From NCBI RefSeq assembly GCF_026745355.1, contig NC_079209.1, positions 5,957,507 through 6,021,506 of the forward strand: a DNA stretch of 64,000 bases. Reading direction: 5' to 3'. The notes under the pieces are model-generated. The model was not told the DNA's origin and did not search any database. It saw only the letters and a list, made by a program, of their open reading frames with translations. Position 1 is the first letter of the stretch. Every line of letters starts with the position of its first letter. Both the position numbers and the translations under genes were made by a program. Positions 1 to 10,429 of this stretch are shown here, one piece after another. The DNA is from Beta vulgaris subsp. vulgaris. Lineage: Eukaryota > Streptophyta > Magnoliopsida > Caryophyllales > Amaranthaceae.

Positions 1-300
1 TATAGGTTGATAATCTTTCTATAGTCCATCTGAATATCATCCAAACTCTTTCCTTAAAGTTGAAAGTATTGTCTTTATCATGTCAACACTTATTTCTTAC
101 TTAGTTTCAATCTTCTCTTTATTCACTCTACATCTTATTTTTTTAGCAGTGCATGTGCGGCTGGCCACACACAAAATTATAGGTGTGGCCGCGTGCGATA
201 CCTTGTTAGTTCGTTATCTCATTTTCAAATGGTCATATCTCACTTATATCTCATCGGAATCGAGCTTTTGACCAGGTGTTGGAAAACTATCGAGCCAAAT
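1..300. other. AT-rich sequence, no gene seen
   Basis: No convincing coding exon is visible. The part at 150-300 resembles in style the untranslated or LTR DNA of Gypsy elements, but no boundaries can be seen. Confidence 0.4.
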
Positions 301-359
301 TTTCATCTTCAACTTAAATCTTTCCAAAATATTAAGTGTGATGTGAGATAATACCTTTT

Positions 360-1370
360 AAAGTTGATCCTTGTGCAAAAATCTTTATGAACAAATGAAG
401 TTATTCTTATGAGCAAATGGAGTTACTTGTATGAATATATGGGAATGGTTACTCTTAGCAATAAAATGACGATGTTACTTGATCAAACAAAGAATCATAT
501 AATTAAACACTCGTATGAAAAAATGAAGTTACTTTTGTGAAAATTTGAAGTTACTAGTATGATTAAATAGGGTCATCTTATTATTTAGTGAGGTTACTTG
601 TATGAAAAAACAGGGTTAGTTTAATGAACAATTGGAGTTGCATGATTAAATAGTTAAAAGAGGTAGTTTTTATGAGTATGAGGTTACTTGTATGAAATAA
701 TGGGGTTACTCATATGAAAAAATGGGGGTTACTTGTACAATTAAATAGCATGATCGTTGATTAAACAAGGTCACTCTTACGAACGAATGAGGTTACTCGT
801 ATCAATAAATAGGGTTTGCTCTAATGTATGAATGGAGTTACTCATTTGGACAAATGAGGTTACTGATCCGTTTACCCTTATGAATAAAGTTACTCGTTTG
901 AATAAATGCGGTTACTTTTGTGAACCTTTGGGGTTACTCGAATGGTTAAATGAGGTTACTCGTATGATTTATTGAAGTTATTTGTATAAATAAATGAGAT
1001 TTACTAGTATGAATAAATGAGGTTACTCATATAATATTTTAAGCTTACACGTAACAATAGAAATGGTTACTCTTATAATATTTCAAACTTACACGTAACA
1101 ATAGAAAGTGTTACAAAATTGGGTTACTTATGTGAACAAAATGAGATTACTCATATGATTAAATGGGGTTACTGGTATGAATAAATAGGGATACTGCTTA
1201 TGAACGAATGAGGTTATTCGTATAAATAAATGGGGGTTACTTGTGTGAATGATTGGAGTTACTGATATGAATAAATAAGGTTACTCATAAGATTGAACCG
1301 GATTACTCATATGATTAAAATAGGTTACTCATAAAATTAAACTAGGTTACACATATAATTATAATGACTA
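360..1370. repeat. Degenerate minisatellite, about 25-30 bp unit
   Basis: About a kilobase is built from diverged copies of a unit read as GAGGTTACTCGTATGAATAA, with unit lengths varying around 25-30 bp. GGTTACT followed by TATGA(A/T)TAAAT recurs tens of times, and a secondary unit (AAACTTACACGTAACAATAG) appears twice at about 1040-1100. Stop codons occur in every frame, so it is not coding. Confidence 0.8.
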
Positions 1371-1479
1371 CATATATTACTTATTTTAAATTTGTTAAAT
1401 TGGTAAATAAGTTGTTAACCAAAAAATAAAAATAACCCTGCTTCATCTAGCTTGGCAAAATTGAAACTAAACCTACCCC

Positions 1480-2060
1480 ACAACTCCACTAGTGATGGCC
1501 ACGGGTGCGGGTTGGGCGGGCGGGCCGGACCGTAGGCCGTAGCGTATTGGGCTGAGATTTCACGGCCCACGACCGGACCGTAAAATTCATGGGTTGGACG
1601 AGCTAATCCGCAGGCTGAAAAATCTTTGCCCATACCGGTCTATTACCGATTTTCACGGTTCGGAAAACGGTTCGTGGATCTAGTGGGCTGGACCGAATTG
1701 GCGGGCCAACCTGAGAATCTTTTTTCAAAATTACTTAATCATTGAAATTATTCATTATTGTTACATAAATTTTCTAAAATGAATTAAAATATATTCAATT
1801 ATTAATATTGATGAATAATTTCATTATTTTAAAATTTGATTGAATTATAATATATGCAATTTGATTAAAATATATACAATTTGATTAAAATATACACAAT
1901 TTGGTTCAATATTTACTTGGATTAGACTGGTCCGGTTCATGGGCCGGACTAGACCGATTTTGTGATCTAGGCTGTGCGGTTTTAGTAGCAAGCTTTAGTA
2001 GATTGGGCTTAGGAAATTTGGCCCACAACCCACCCACCAATTTCATGATTCGAGCAACCG
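1480..2060. repeat. GC-rich/AT-rich dispersed repeat, possibly hAT-like
   Basis: GC-rich blocks at both ends, rich in GGGCCGGAC-type words, flank an AT-rich core. The core carries three near-identical copies of an 18-20 bp AATTTGATTAAAATATA unit at about 1845-1905. The composition resembles non-autonomous hAT elements, but no matching terminal inverted repeat or 8-bp duplication was found, so the class is open. Confidence 0.35.
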
Positions 2061-2089
2061 GATACATATAAAAAAAATAATCAAGGAAT

Positions 2090-2280
2090 TAAGATTAACT
2101 CAAGTGGTAAACTCTCCCATTTTCGAAAATCTAGGGTTTAATTCCTATCCCAAGCATTTATTTGGGATTTAAGAGGGGGTTGGGAGGTGTCTAGCTTGTA
2201 ATGAACCTCTAAGTGGAGGCCCGAGACAGCCCAGAGAAATTCTTCTTACCAATTGTTTTTTAAAAAAAATATTAAAAAAT
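2090..2280 (+). mobile_element. tRNA-derived SINE-like element
   Basis: An A-box-like sequence (CTCAAGTGGTA) is followed about 35 bp later by a B-box-like GGGTTTAATTCC, the order and spacing of an internal Pol III promoter. The sequence does not fold as a good tRNA and ends in T/A-rich tracts near 2260-2280. Flanking duplications were not clear. Confidence 0.45.
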
Positions 2281-2390
2281 AGTCACGTGGAATTCAATGA
2301 TTTCTCTCATATTTGAAAATGTTAATGATATAAAATGTGAGTAGACAATATGAAGAAACTGTTAATAAAAGAACCCTAAATATTACCATT

Positions 2391-2462
2391 GCCTCCATAG
2401 CATAGTGGTAGTGCGTTCGCTTCGTAAGCGAGAGGTCGCGAGTTCGATCCTCGCTGGGGGCT
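2391..2462 (+). tRNA. tRNA-Thr (anticodon CGT)
   Basis: All four arms pair. The acceptor stem GCCTCCA pairs with TGGGGGC through one G-U pair, followed by the T discriminator. The D arm is GCAT/GTGC, the anticodon arm is TTCGC/GCGAG around loop TTCGTAA (CGT at 2423-2425), the variable loop has 5 nt, and the T arm is GCGAG/CTCGC around TTCGATC. It has no intron, and CCA is not encoded, as usual for nuclear tRNA genes. A run of T at 2466-2470 serves as Pol III terminator. It reads ACG threonine codons. Confidence 0.95.
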
Positions 2463-2754
2463 ATAATTTTTAATTTTTTATATGTCCTAGCTAGCAATAA
2501 GAATTAGCAAACAATAAAACGTGAAAAATCAGTCATCTCTAAACAGTACTCGGCTAACTTGTTCACCCTTGACAGTTAACATCCTCTAATCCTTCTCCCT
2601 CTACCACTAAATAAACATTAGCAAATTAGCAATGGGAGGGAGATGAAGGAAGAAATTAAAGGGAAATCGCTAGAAATCAAAAGGAAAAATAGTTACTTCC
2701 TGTCCATATGTTAGCAGTACTGCAACTCACAGCAAGACACCGGAATTAAAGTGG
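2463..2754. other. Spacer between tRNA and NF-YB gene
   Basis: After the Pol III T-run this stretch probably contains the 3' untranslated region of the minus-strand NF-YB gene. No other feature was seen. Confidence 0.4.
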
Positions 2755-5544
2755 TTAGTTGTGGTGACCATATGGCTCGAAACTGGTAACAGAATTAGCA
2801 GCCGGCCCTCCAGCAGCGACAGTAGCAGCAGCAGTAGGAGGTTGCGGAGGCCCAACTGTAACTGTATCAGACACACCAGCAGCAGAAGCTTCTTTCAAGT
2901 ATCCATTCACAGATGACGGCCCTGGCCCTCCATAATAGCCTGGATGATGAGGATGAGGCGGCGGTGGTCCAATGTGAAAGACTGGTCCATAAGCTGCATA
3001 CTGATCCATGGCTGCCCTACTCAGTTTAAGGAGTGGCTCACAAGTGCGGATGGAACCACGTTCCCCCTCCAGCTCCCTGTAGCGGTGCAAGTAAAGTGTT
3101 AGTGGCTCAATGTAGTCGTCGAAGCCCAGCTTGCTCATGGCCCATAGCACATCTTCTGCGGTTATGGTCTTACGTTGCTCCCTCTGGCACCTCTCGTTTG
3201 CTTCCCCTGTTATAAAGCTTATGTACTCTGACACACACTCCTGCAATGATTTATTTAGTAGTTGGGACAGGAACTGATTGGATCTGAAGTATATAATGTT
3301 TATTAGATGTAGATAATAATAGAATGTACCTGGATTGTTTCCTTAGCATCATCAGATATTTTTGCATGGGGTGGAAGAATCTTGCGCATGATGCGTATGA
3401 CATTGGCGATAGGCATAAAACGATCCTGCTCCCGCACTGTGCACTCGTTGTTATCGGTGTCAGTTGATGCTGAGTGATTATTGTGGTTGCTATGACTTCC
3501 ATTGTTAAAGTTAGCATTATTATTGTTGTTGTTGCTGCTGTGATTGGTCATGTCATGGGATGACACCACTTTCCCATTGCTAGTTGCTCGTATGTGGTTC
3601 ATCTCAGCTGCAGGTAGCGCCTCCGATGAAAGTCTCATTTCTGTGGGAAACAATCAGAAACATATACTCAAATGTCATATCACTTGCTGGTTCAAATTCA
3701 TCTAGTTTATGTTCTATTATATATCAGTACTCTTATTTCTACAAAAATAGAGCTAATCTGTTGCTGTTTACATACACGCATAGGGTTGCATTGATGTTTA
3801 CATGCACACAATAAACCTTAATAAATCTTTCCACTTAACTTTAAAGGCTCAAAATAACTTTCTCACAGTCTTCAACACACAATTTTGACCAACGATATCT
3901 TTTATCATGTATTAGTAAATACAAGTATCATATAAAAAGTTAATATTTTAATAACCCACATTTGGACAGATCCAACAAGATCCCACATGATAATAGTATT
4001 TGATTCGAGTTTTCTAGTTTGATCCCCTAGACAGTGAAAATAAAGTTGTCTAATAACATGCTGAATTTTGGCATAAGACATGAAACTACATTTTATTTTT
4101 CAGAACACAAAAAAGTTGAAGAAAAACATGAAAATGAAAGACTAAAATCCAAAAAGGATAGCTCATTTGAAACAAAACATACACTGGTAATTTTTGAGCT
4201 TTCATACTCTTATTTGTTTGGTCATTTGTAGCCCTCCAAATGAGAAATAATAGTCTCAGGTATACCACGCTTACGGTTCTCCCGTATATATCTTAGAAAG
4301 TGTACACTTCCAAACCGCAAAAAAGAAGAAGACAACTTAATGATGAACAAGTTCAAAGGCAACATTTTCAATAAGAACAAGAAAAACAGACGAAAAATCA
4401 GGTACAAGGAAAGCAAAACACGGAAGTTCGTAGTGTTCATTGCTGGCTATACCAGATTCGAACACGCCACGCCTTCCAATCCTTATTCCACATATACTCA
4501 TATATAGTACTACTACATATGTATTCGCAAAATGATGAATCTAAATGCGCTAAAAGGAGTAAAAGAACTATATTAATTAGTAAATTAAGGAAGATAAATA
4601 TTAATTAAAAAAAAAACTAGGTGAGTCAAGGAAAAAACTTTGACTATACCTTGGTACTCTATCACTAGAGAATTAGAGATAGAGATAGACATTAATATTT
4701 AGTAGAGTCAATTATCTTTAGACAGTATAAATTTCTAGTGGGTAAATGTATCAATCTTAATGAAAGTTGAATGTTGATCACTCCGTATATATTTTGTAAG
4801 GTAAAGAGGATTGAGATTCTTCTTATAAGTGGTGAGAATCGAACCTGTCACAAGGGTAGAAGGAGGACCTTATAACCACTGGGCCAATCTTGATTATCTG
4901 ATGACTCCGTATATGTGTAATAAATAAATTATACAATTTTCTAGGAAGAACTTTTACAATTCCCATGCTGCTTTATATCAATTATCAACCAAACAAGAAA
5001 AGAAACCACAAATTTAATTTGTATAGGATAGATCCCTTTATCACATGATGTTTTAATTTGATCTAGTTTTCTACAAAAATGTAGTCCTCCGTTTCAAAAT
5101 GTTGTTCCTATTCTTGACTCTAAAAAAGATTCAACAAAAGAAAACGGAGAGAGTAGTTAAATCTGGTGAATTTTCATTTTACATGCATGGATGGAGTTGC
5201 ATTGATATTTACATGCATGCAGTCGGAGTGATTTTGATCTACTTAACTAATCATCCCTCAGTCCCTCTTAATCAAAAGTTACTAGCTATAATATACCATC
5301 ACGTAGTATATTTATATTTACTCAGAAATAATGTGTACAAGAATATAGTACTCTTATCACTAAATCTGCTGAATGTAAATCTTATTACATGCATGTAGTT
5401 AATTACTCGCATTCATATTTATCCTGCAAAGTGCAAACTACATCTAATTTGAAATCATGCAGATTGCAGAGTAGTGTGTCAAAGAATTAATGAAAGAAGA
5501 GTAGACTCACCCAACACTCTTTCTCGGTTACTCCAATTCTGCAT
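2755..5544 (-). CDS. LEC1L: LEC1-type NF-YB transcription factor (NF-YB6/LEC1-like)
   Basis: B subunit of the CCAAT-binding NF-Y trimer. It has a histone-fold domain that pairs with NF-YC in the nucleus and recruits NF-YA. In plants the LEC1 class controls embryo identity and seed filling. The core is in two exons, 3640-3330 and 3240-2755, with an 89-bp GT-AG intron after [25 protein letters not shown] opens the fold. The SDD motif carries the Asp diagnostic of LEC1-class proteins (D55 of Arabidopsis LEC1), where other NF-YBs have Lys. The N-terminal side is Asn/His-rich and the C-terminal tail Pro/Gly/His-rich. Starting at ATG 3638 the protein is 264 aa. The AG just upstream (3642-3641) fits a splice acceptor, and an upstream exon 5544-5511 (ATG, 34 bp, donor GGTGAGT) joins in frame to give 276 aa. 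The core is certain; the first exon is inferred. Confidence 0.9.
4791..4903 (-). mobile_element. Short SINE with 11-bp target duplication
   Basis: Read on the minus strand it starts tRNA-like, with an A box in GGCCCAGTGGTTATA and a B box GGTTCGATTCTC. It is flanked on both sides by the direct repeat ACTCCGTATAT (4780-4790 and 4904-4914), as expected for target-primed insertion. It lies in the proposed first intron of the NF-YB gene, in the same orientation. Confidence 0.7.
5085..5153. mobile_element. Short Stowaway-like MITE remnant
   Basis: CTCCGTTTCAAAATGTTGTTCC at the left mirrors GAAAACGGAGAGAGTAG at the right. The ends resemble the better-preserved 91-bp element at 63063-63153. It lies in the proposed NF-YB first intron. 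Confidence 0.5.
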
Positions 5545-6260
5545 TATATATATGTATCTATCTGGTTATTTAAACAAACCTTGTAAAATTTGTAAGATCA
5601 GAGTTCACGTACTATATCGTCGAAAGAGTTTGATTTGTGCAGACTAATCTTCTCCTGAAAATTCCAGAAAATCTAAGTATTGAGATGGAAAGTAGGAATG
5701 CATGAATCTAGAGAGAGAGAGAGAGAGACAGAGAGTGTTGTAAGTTGTAATGAAGTGTTAAAAAAAGAGAGAAATGTAAGTAAGAGAGAGAGTGTGTGTG
5801 TGTTGGTAATTTCTGCATTTTAAAACGGATCATTCTCTCTCTAAAATATCCCTTTTAACTTTGTTTTTTGGGGTTATGTATAGTACAGCTGTAGAAGACT
5901 GCATGGAAGCCAAATGGTTAATATTTGAAGATTTTCAGTAAATTTACTCACCCCCATTGGCTTTGGCTCTATTCTCTCTATTAGCTTTATAAGTATTTAT
6001 GTTTTTACCACATGAATCGATGCATGCAATGTGATTGGCCCTATTCAAATTCCATCATCTGTTAACTACCTTTTACTACTCCATCTATTTCATAATATTA
6101 TGCTGGTTGTTTTTCTCTATTAAGTCAAAGCTTAAAATTTTTGATCAAATATTTTCACTAATATATTAAAAAAGAAAGCAAGACACTACATTATGAAAAA
6201 AAAGAGTACTATTTTTTATCGTGGTAAAAAATCATTTCTTAAACAAAAAATAAATAACAA
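5545..6260 (-). promoter_or_regulatory. Putative promoter/5' leader of the NF-YB gene
   Basis: If the upstream exon is real, this is its leader and promoter. On the minus strand a TATAAA lies at 5991-5986. Between it and the ATG is a CT-rich leader made by a (GA)n tract at about 5709-5740 and a GT tract at about 5787-5803, typical of plant 5' leaders. The transcription start is inferred, not seen. Confidence 0.35.
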
Positions 6261-6269
6261 GTGGATGTA

Positions 6270-6601
6270 GGCTATGTTCAGTTCACCTTATTTTTACTTA
6301 TTTCAGATCTAATCAGATCAGATAAGATCAGAGCAGAAAAAATAAGTTCAGATCAGATCAGATTTAAAAATTATTATTTCTATTAATTATCTTTCATTAC
6401 ATATTAGTAAAAATTAAAATAATTGAATATTAATAAAGTACTCATTGAGACGAATCAAACAAGACCCCACATGACTATATTTTTTCTTATATATTGAGAA
6501 AATCTAAAAGATAAGATCTTGTAATCAGATCAGATCAGAAAAAAATAAGTTCAGATCAGATAAGTTTAGATCAGAAAATTTCAGGTGAACTAAACATAGT
6601 C
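6270..6601. mobile_element. Harbinger-like MITE, tandem copy 1
   Basis: The left end GGCTATGTTCAGTTCACC and the right end GGTGAACTAAACATAGTC form an inverted repeat of about 18 bp. GTA precedes and follows it (6267-6269, 6602-6604), fitting a 3-bp target duplication. The interior is full of GATCAGATCAGATC words. No coding capacity. Confidence 0.75.
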
Positions 6602-6604
6602 GTA

Positions 6605-6938
6605 GGCTATGTTCAGTTCACCTTATTTTTGCTTATTTCAGATCTAATCAGATCAGAAAAAATAAATTCAAATCAGATCTGATCAGATCATGCTTATGTT
6701 TAAAAATCATTATTACTATTAAATATCTTTCGTTACATATTAGTAAAAATTATAATAATTGAATATTAATAAAGACCCCACATGACTATATTTTTTCTTA
6801 TATATTGAGAAAAATCTAAAAGATAAGATCTTGTAAATCAGATCAGATCAATTCAGATCCGATCAGAAAAATTAAGTTCAAATCAAATCAGATCAGGTAA
6901 GTTTTAATCAGAAAATTTCAGGTGAACTAAACATAGCC
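6605..6938. mobile_element. Harbinger-like MITE, tandem copy 2
   Basis: Same family as the copy directly to the left, with the same TIRs (GGCTATGTTCAGTTCACC ... GGTGAACTAAACATAGCC) and length (334 versus 332 bp). The two are separated only by a shared GTA, and a third GTA follows at 6939-6941. Confidence 0.75.
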
Positions 6939-7032
6939 GTAAATATAGTACTGATAGTGATCGAAATATCGTTAGATGAGGTACCAAATACAAATAGGAA
7001 TTGTTTTTTTGTCTACCCAACATATATAAATA

Positions 7033-7289
7033 CTTCCTCCGTTCTGTTTTAAATGAAAAATTAAGCAAAATGACACTATTCATTGATCAATTTTGACTCC
7101 AATTTATCGCCATTATATAAAGAAAAACATAGTCAAGTGGGATCTTGTTAGATTCGTCTCGATGCATACTATCAAATTATAACTTTTTTATATTTTTTAC
7201 GTGTGCACAACTAAAGATATTAATGATTAAAGAAGCGTGTTGGGTTGCGTGAAAAAGCAAACGTTTCATTTAAAACAGAACGGAGGAAG
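7033..7289. mobile_element. Stowaway MITE
   Basis: Long TIRs start CTTCCTCCGTTCTGTTTTAA and are matched by the inverted sequence ending at 7289. A TA target duplication flanks it (7031-7032, 7290-7291). Non-coding, Tc1/mariner-related. Confidence 0.88.
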
Positions 7290-7291
7290 TA

Positions 7292-7757
7292 TACCTATTT
7301 CACTATTCATATAGGCTGTAGAAATAGGAGGAGAAAATATATATGGCTCTAGCTAGGGAGATGGTAATGATGCATGGAAGTAGCCACTATCATCCATGTC
7401 TCGTTATCAGTGTGTGTGTCTGTGCTAAAATAAATTATATAGATTAAATTTTTTTAATGAATAGAAGAGACGGGAGACCAGGAGAATAGGAAAAGAAGAA
7501 AAACACCAAATAAAAATTAATCTCTTTAAATCTGTAATTAAATTTAGTATTTTTTTTAGACGGACAATTAATAGAATTGGACCCTTATATATTTAGAGAC
7601 CCTGTATAGTTGCTCACCCTGCACATGACTTTAGTCGCTTGTTGGGATACATCAATATATGATTAATTTATACATGATGGGACTCATATTATTTGGCAAG
7701 CATTGAGTTGGCATCCGAATAGATAGGCCAAATCTTTGAAGAAATACTAGTGCTCAT
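7292..7757. other. AT-rich spacer
   Basis: No gene or clear repeat was seen. It ends with the 11-bp word CTAGTGCTCAT (7747-7757), which recurs at the far side of the next element. Confidence 0.4.
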
Positions 7758-8964
7758 TAAGAGTGTGCAAAAATTCCGATCCGAAAGATCCAACCTGATT
7801 ATCCGTTGATCCGGTCCGAAATTTCGGAAGTTCGATCCAATTTTTGTTTTCTGATATTTCGGATTGAATATCCGGAAAAATAATCGGGTAACCGGATCGG
7901 ATGCGGATCAGAATTTTTGAGTTTCGGATAATCCGAAAATCTGATTTTTAATTTTATTCTTTAATGAAATATCGAAATGGGTTTTGTTTAGGTTGCTTTG
8001 CTCACACCTCTCTCCTTCATTTCACCCCCTTCTCTTCATATCAGCTCTGTCTTCTCTTGAATCGCTTAGTTTTTAGAAGTTCTCTCATTTTGCTGCAGAA
8101 ATTTATTGTTGAACTGAACAAATTGGAACAAATCAGGCAAATAAACTGAACATAATACAAATCTATTGTTGAAAATTTTGAGATGTTGTGTTCTTGCTGT
8201 TTAATTTTGATCGCCTCTCTCCTCGCAATCAAATACTACTTTATCATAATAATAAACCAGATGCATTTCAACAATATTAGGAAAAAACAAGGAGTCATCA
8301 AATGACAGCTAATAATGTGATATAGCAATTCATGGTGCATTTTGGCCCTTTGGGTGTTATAGCCAATTGGAGATGACACGTGGTCAGATGAGTGAGGTGA
8401 AGAAACAAGAAAGCAGTAAATGATTTTTTTTTTCGCATTTGATACTGTGATACAAGTTATTGGATAATATTATATTGTAAAGGGATAATATTATAATATA
8501 AAGGGAAGAATGGTACTAACTAGTCATAGGTCTGTAATGTCAATACTATATATATTGAATGTCAGGTTAACCTACAATAGGTTAACACACAATTTCGTCG
8601 TGCATCATATTTGTTTTTTTTTGGATTATATTATATTGTGTTTGTGATGCAATTATTCTCAACACAATTATAACACACAATAGGTTATAATATTATCCCT
8701 TTACAATATAATATTATCCAATACAAGCATCATATTTGTTTTTTTTTTTTTTGGATTTAGTTGCATTGTTTATGATGCATTCAGATTTCAACTATTTCAT
8801 AGCATTAGATTTCAGATATTCAGATATTCGGATTGGATATCGGATCCAATCCGATCCAAAAATTTCGCATCGGATACGGATCGATTTTTTAGCAATCCAA
8901 AAATTTGGATATCCGATATTTAGGATCGAATTGGATCCGATACCCGATAATGCACACCCCTAGC
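7758..8964. mobile_element. hAT-like non-autonomous element with nested MITE
   Basis: The ends are inverted: TAAGAGTGTGCA at the left and TGCACACCCCTA at the right, the AGGGGTGTNCA style of plant hAT elements. The direct repeat CTAGTGCTCAT lies at 7747-7757 and 8965-8975. Subterminal regions carry mirror-image ATCCGATCCG/CGGATCGGAT clusters. No transposase is visible. Confidence 0.6.
8457..8723. mobile_element. Foldback MITE with ~38-bp inverted repeats
   Basis: The left arm, starting TATTGGATAATATTATATTG, is matched exactly by an inverted right arm ending at 8723. TACAAG occurs directly at both sides (8451-8456, 8722-8727). It lies inside the larger hAT-like element, so it inserted later. 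Confidence 0.65.
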
Positions 8965-8975
8965 CTAGTGCTCAT

Positions 8976-9680
8976 GCAATTGCATGGTGGACTCCACGTG
9001 CCACTTCATTCTCTTTATTACATGCCCTTCATATACTGCTTTTAAGCATTACCCAACCTACCTGATGTGTTAACTAACATTATGCTGCGTATTCACTAAT
9101 CACTAATTATAGTCTATAGGATATAACTTGATTGGATTAGTCATTTATTACTCACTTCGTTCTAAAATATAATTCTCATACATTTTCATTTTGGGTGTCC
9201 CAAACTATAGTTCACATTTTCATATTTAGTTCCACATTTTCCCATAATTTGTCTAGAAAAAGCGCGTCCCATTATTTATTTCCTCCTCCTGATACTGAAG
9301 AAGAGATTGAAGAAGTTAACAAGCCCTTTTGCAGCTAGTTCAGGTGGTAATGTATTTCCAAATCGTCACATATGGGTATGAATGCCATAAGCGTCACAAA
9401 AACAAGATCAATAGTCATGTTCCTCCTATTGGTACGGATGAAGAGATTAAAGAAGTTAACAACCCCTTTTGCAGCTAGTTCAGGTGGCAATTAATTTCAA
9501 ATTAAGAATTTTTTAAATTATTAATTTTTTTGATAATTTTGTTTCGGGTTTTCTTTAAATTAGGGTTTTTTTAAATTGGTCGTGCGACTATGATCTGATG
9601 AGGTTGGTTTTTAACTCTTGTCTTTGAATAATTCTTCAACTACTTTCATTGCTTTAATCATCTTGCTTTGATTATTTCAG
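8976..9680. other. Intergenic, with a short tandem duplication and intron-like DNA
   Basis: A segment around GAAGAAGTTAACAAGCCC...GCAGCTAGTTCAGGTGG occurs twice, at about 9296-9350 and 9430-9488. The final 100 bp before 9681 is T-rich and ends in TTATTTCAG, looking like the end of an intron in front of the AKR2-like exon. Function not recognised. Confidence 0.4.
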
Positions 9681-9822
9681 GTATTAGAACGATAAAGATG
9701 TTCTCCAAAAGTTGGGTGAGGCTGTGGGTCTAGCAGTTACTGGAGAAGGAGCTACATTTTCTGAGTGTTTTATACCAGATCAGTCAGAGGAAGGTGGAAA
9801 TGAAGAAGATGAGTCGATGGTT
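9681..9822 (+). pseudogene. AKR2-like ankyrin-repeat protein exon fragment
   Basis: Translation gives NDKDVLQKLGEAVGLAVTG, followed by an acidic stretch ending NEEDESMV. This matches the linker of plant AKR2 (cytosolic chaperone for chloroplast outer-membrane proteins), just before its ankyrin repeats. The codon where the family has Trp, right before NDKDV, is a stop (TAG, 9685-9687). After ESMV the sequence departs from the family and stops at 9846. No ankyrin repeats follow. It is preceded by intron-like DNA ending in CAG, so it looks like a genomic gene fragment, not a retrocopy. Confidence 0.65.
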
Positions 9823-9849
9823 TTAATTCCCTTGAAATACTCTTAATTT

Positions 9850-10070
9850 GGTCGGCTAAGCAATAATATTGATATACTCCTGAATTAAGACTAAAGCTTG
9901 ATGACACTAATAAAACTCGAATAATTTAAAAGAGTTCTTTTTCTCAATTTGTAACTCAAACCTTAGACTAATACTAATAATGAAATAAATTATGTGGAAA
10001 ATATAACTCCCCTCTTTAAGGGTAATGATAATAGTATGAGCTTGTTAACTATTAAAATATTTAAATAGAT
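9850..10070. other. AT-rich spacer
   Basis: No gene or recognised repeat was seen. Confidence 0.4.
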
Positions 10071-10072
10071 AG

Positions 10073-10335
10073 TACTATATCCGTTTCTTTTTAATTGTTA
10101 CACTTTGACATTTTACACTATTCATAAATTGCACTTTGACCCTCGTTTGTGATTTATACGTGAATAAAATCATAGTCATGTGGGATCTTGTTAGATTCGT
10201 ATTAGTATGTATTTTATTAATATGTAGTTTTTATATTTTTTACAAATACAAAATTAGAGATATAAAGGCTCAAAGTAGTGCATCGGCATGCGTGAAAAGT
10301 GTAAGTGTAACAATTAAAAAGAAACGGAGGTAGTA
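10073..10335. mobile_element. Stowaway-like MITE
   Basis: CCGTTTCTTTTTAATTGTTA near the left end is the inverse of TAACAATTAAAAAGAAACGG at the right, followed by AGGTAGTA. Internal words (CATAGTCATGTGGGATCTTG) are shared with the element at 7033-7289, so both belong to one family. The left end is less well preserved. Confidence 0.75.
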
Positions 10336-10429
10336 TAAGGCAAGATTGTAACACATGTCTATTCATCCTATAAACTCTTGGCTTGATACAAATAAATTAA
10401 AGTCAAGAAATTCCAAAGCTAAAGAGGTA

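Noticed and set aside
9150..9260. Possible further Stowaway copy (ACTTCGTTCTAAAATATAATTC)
   Set aside because: Only one end-like sequence was seen and no inverted partner was found.
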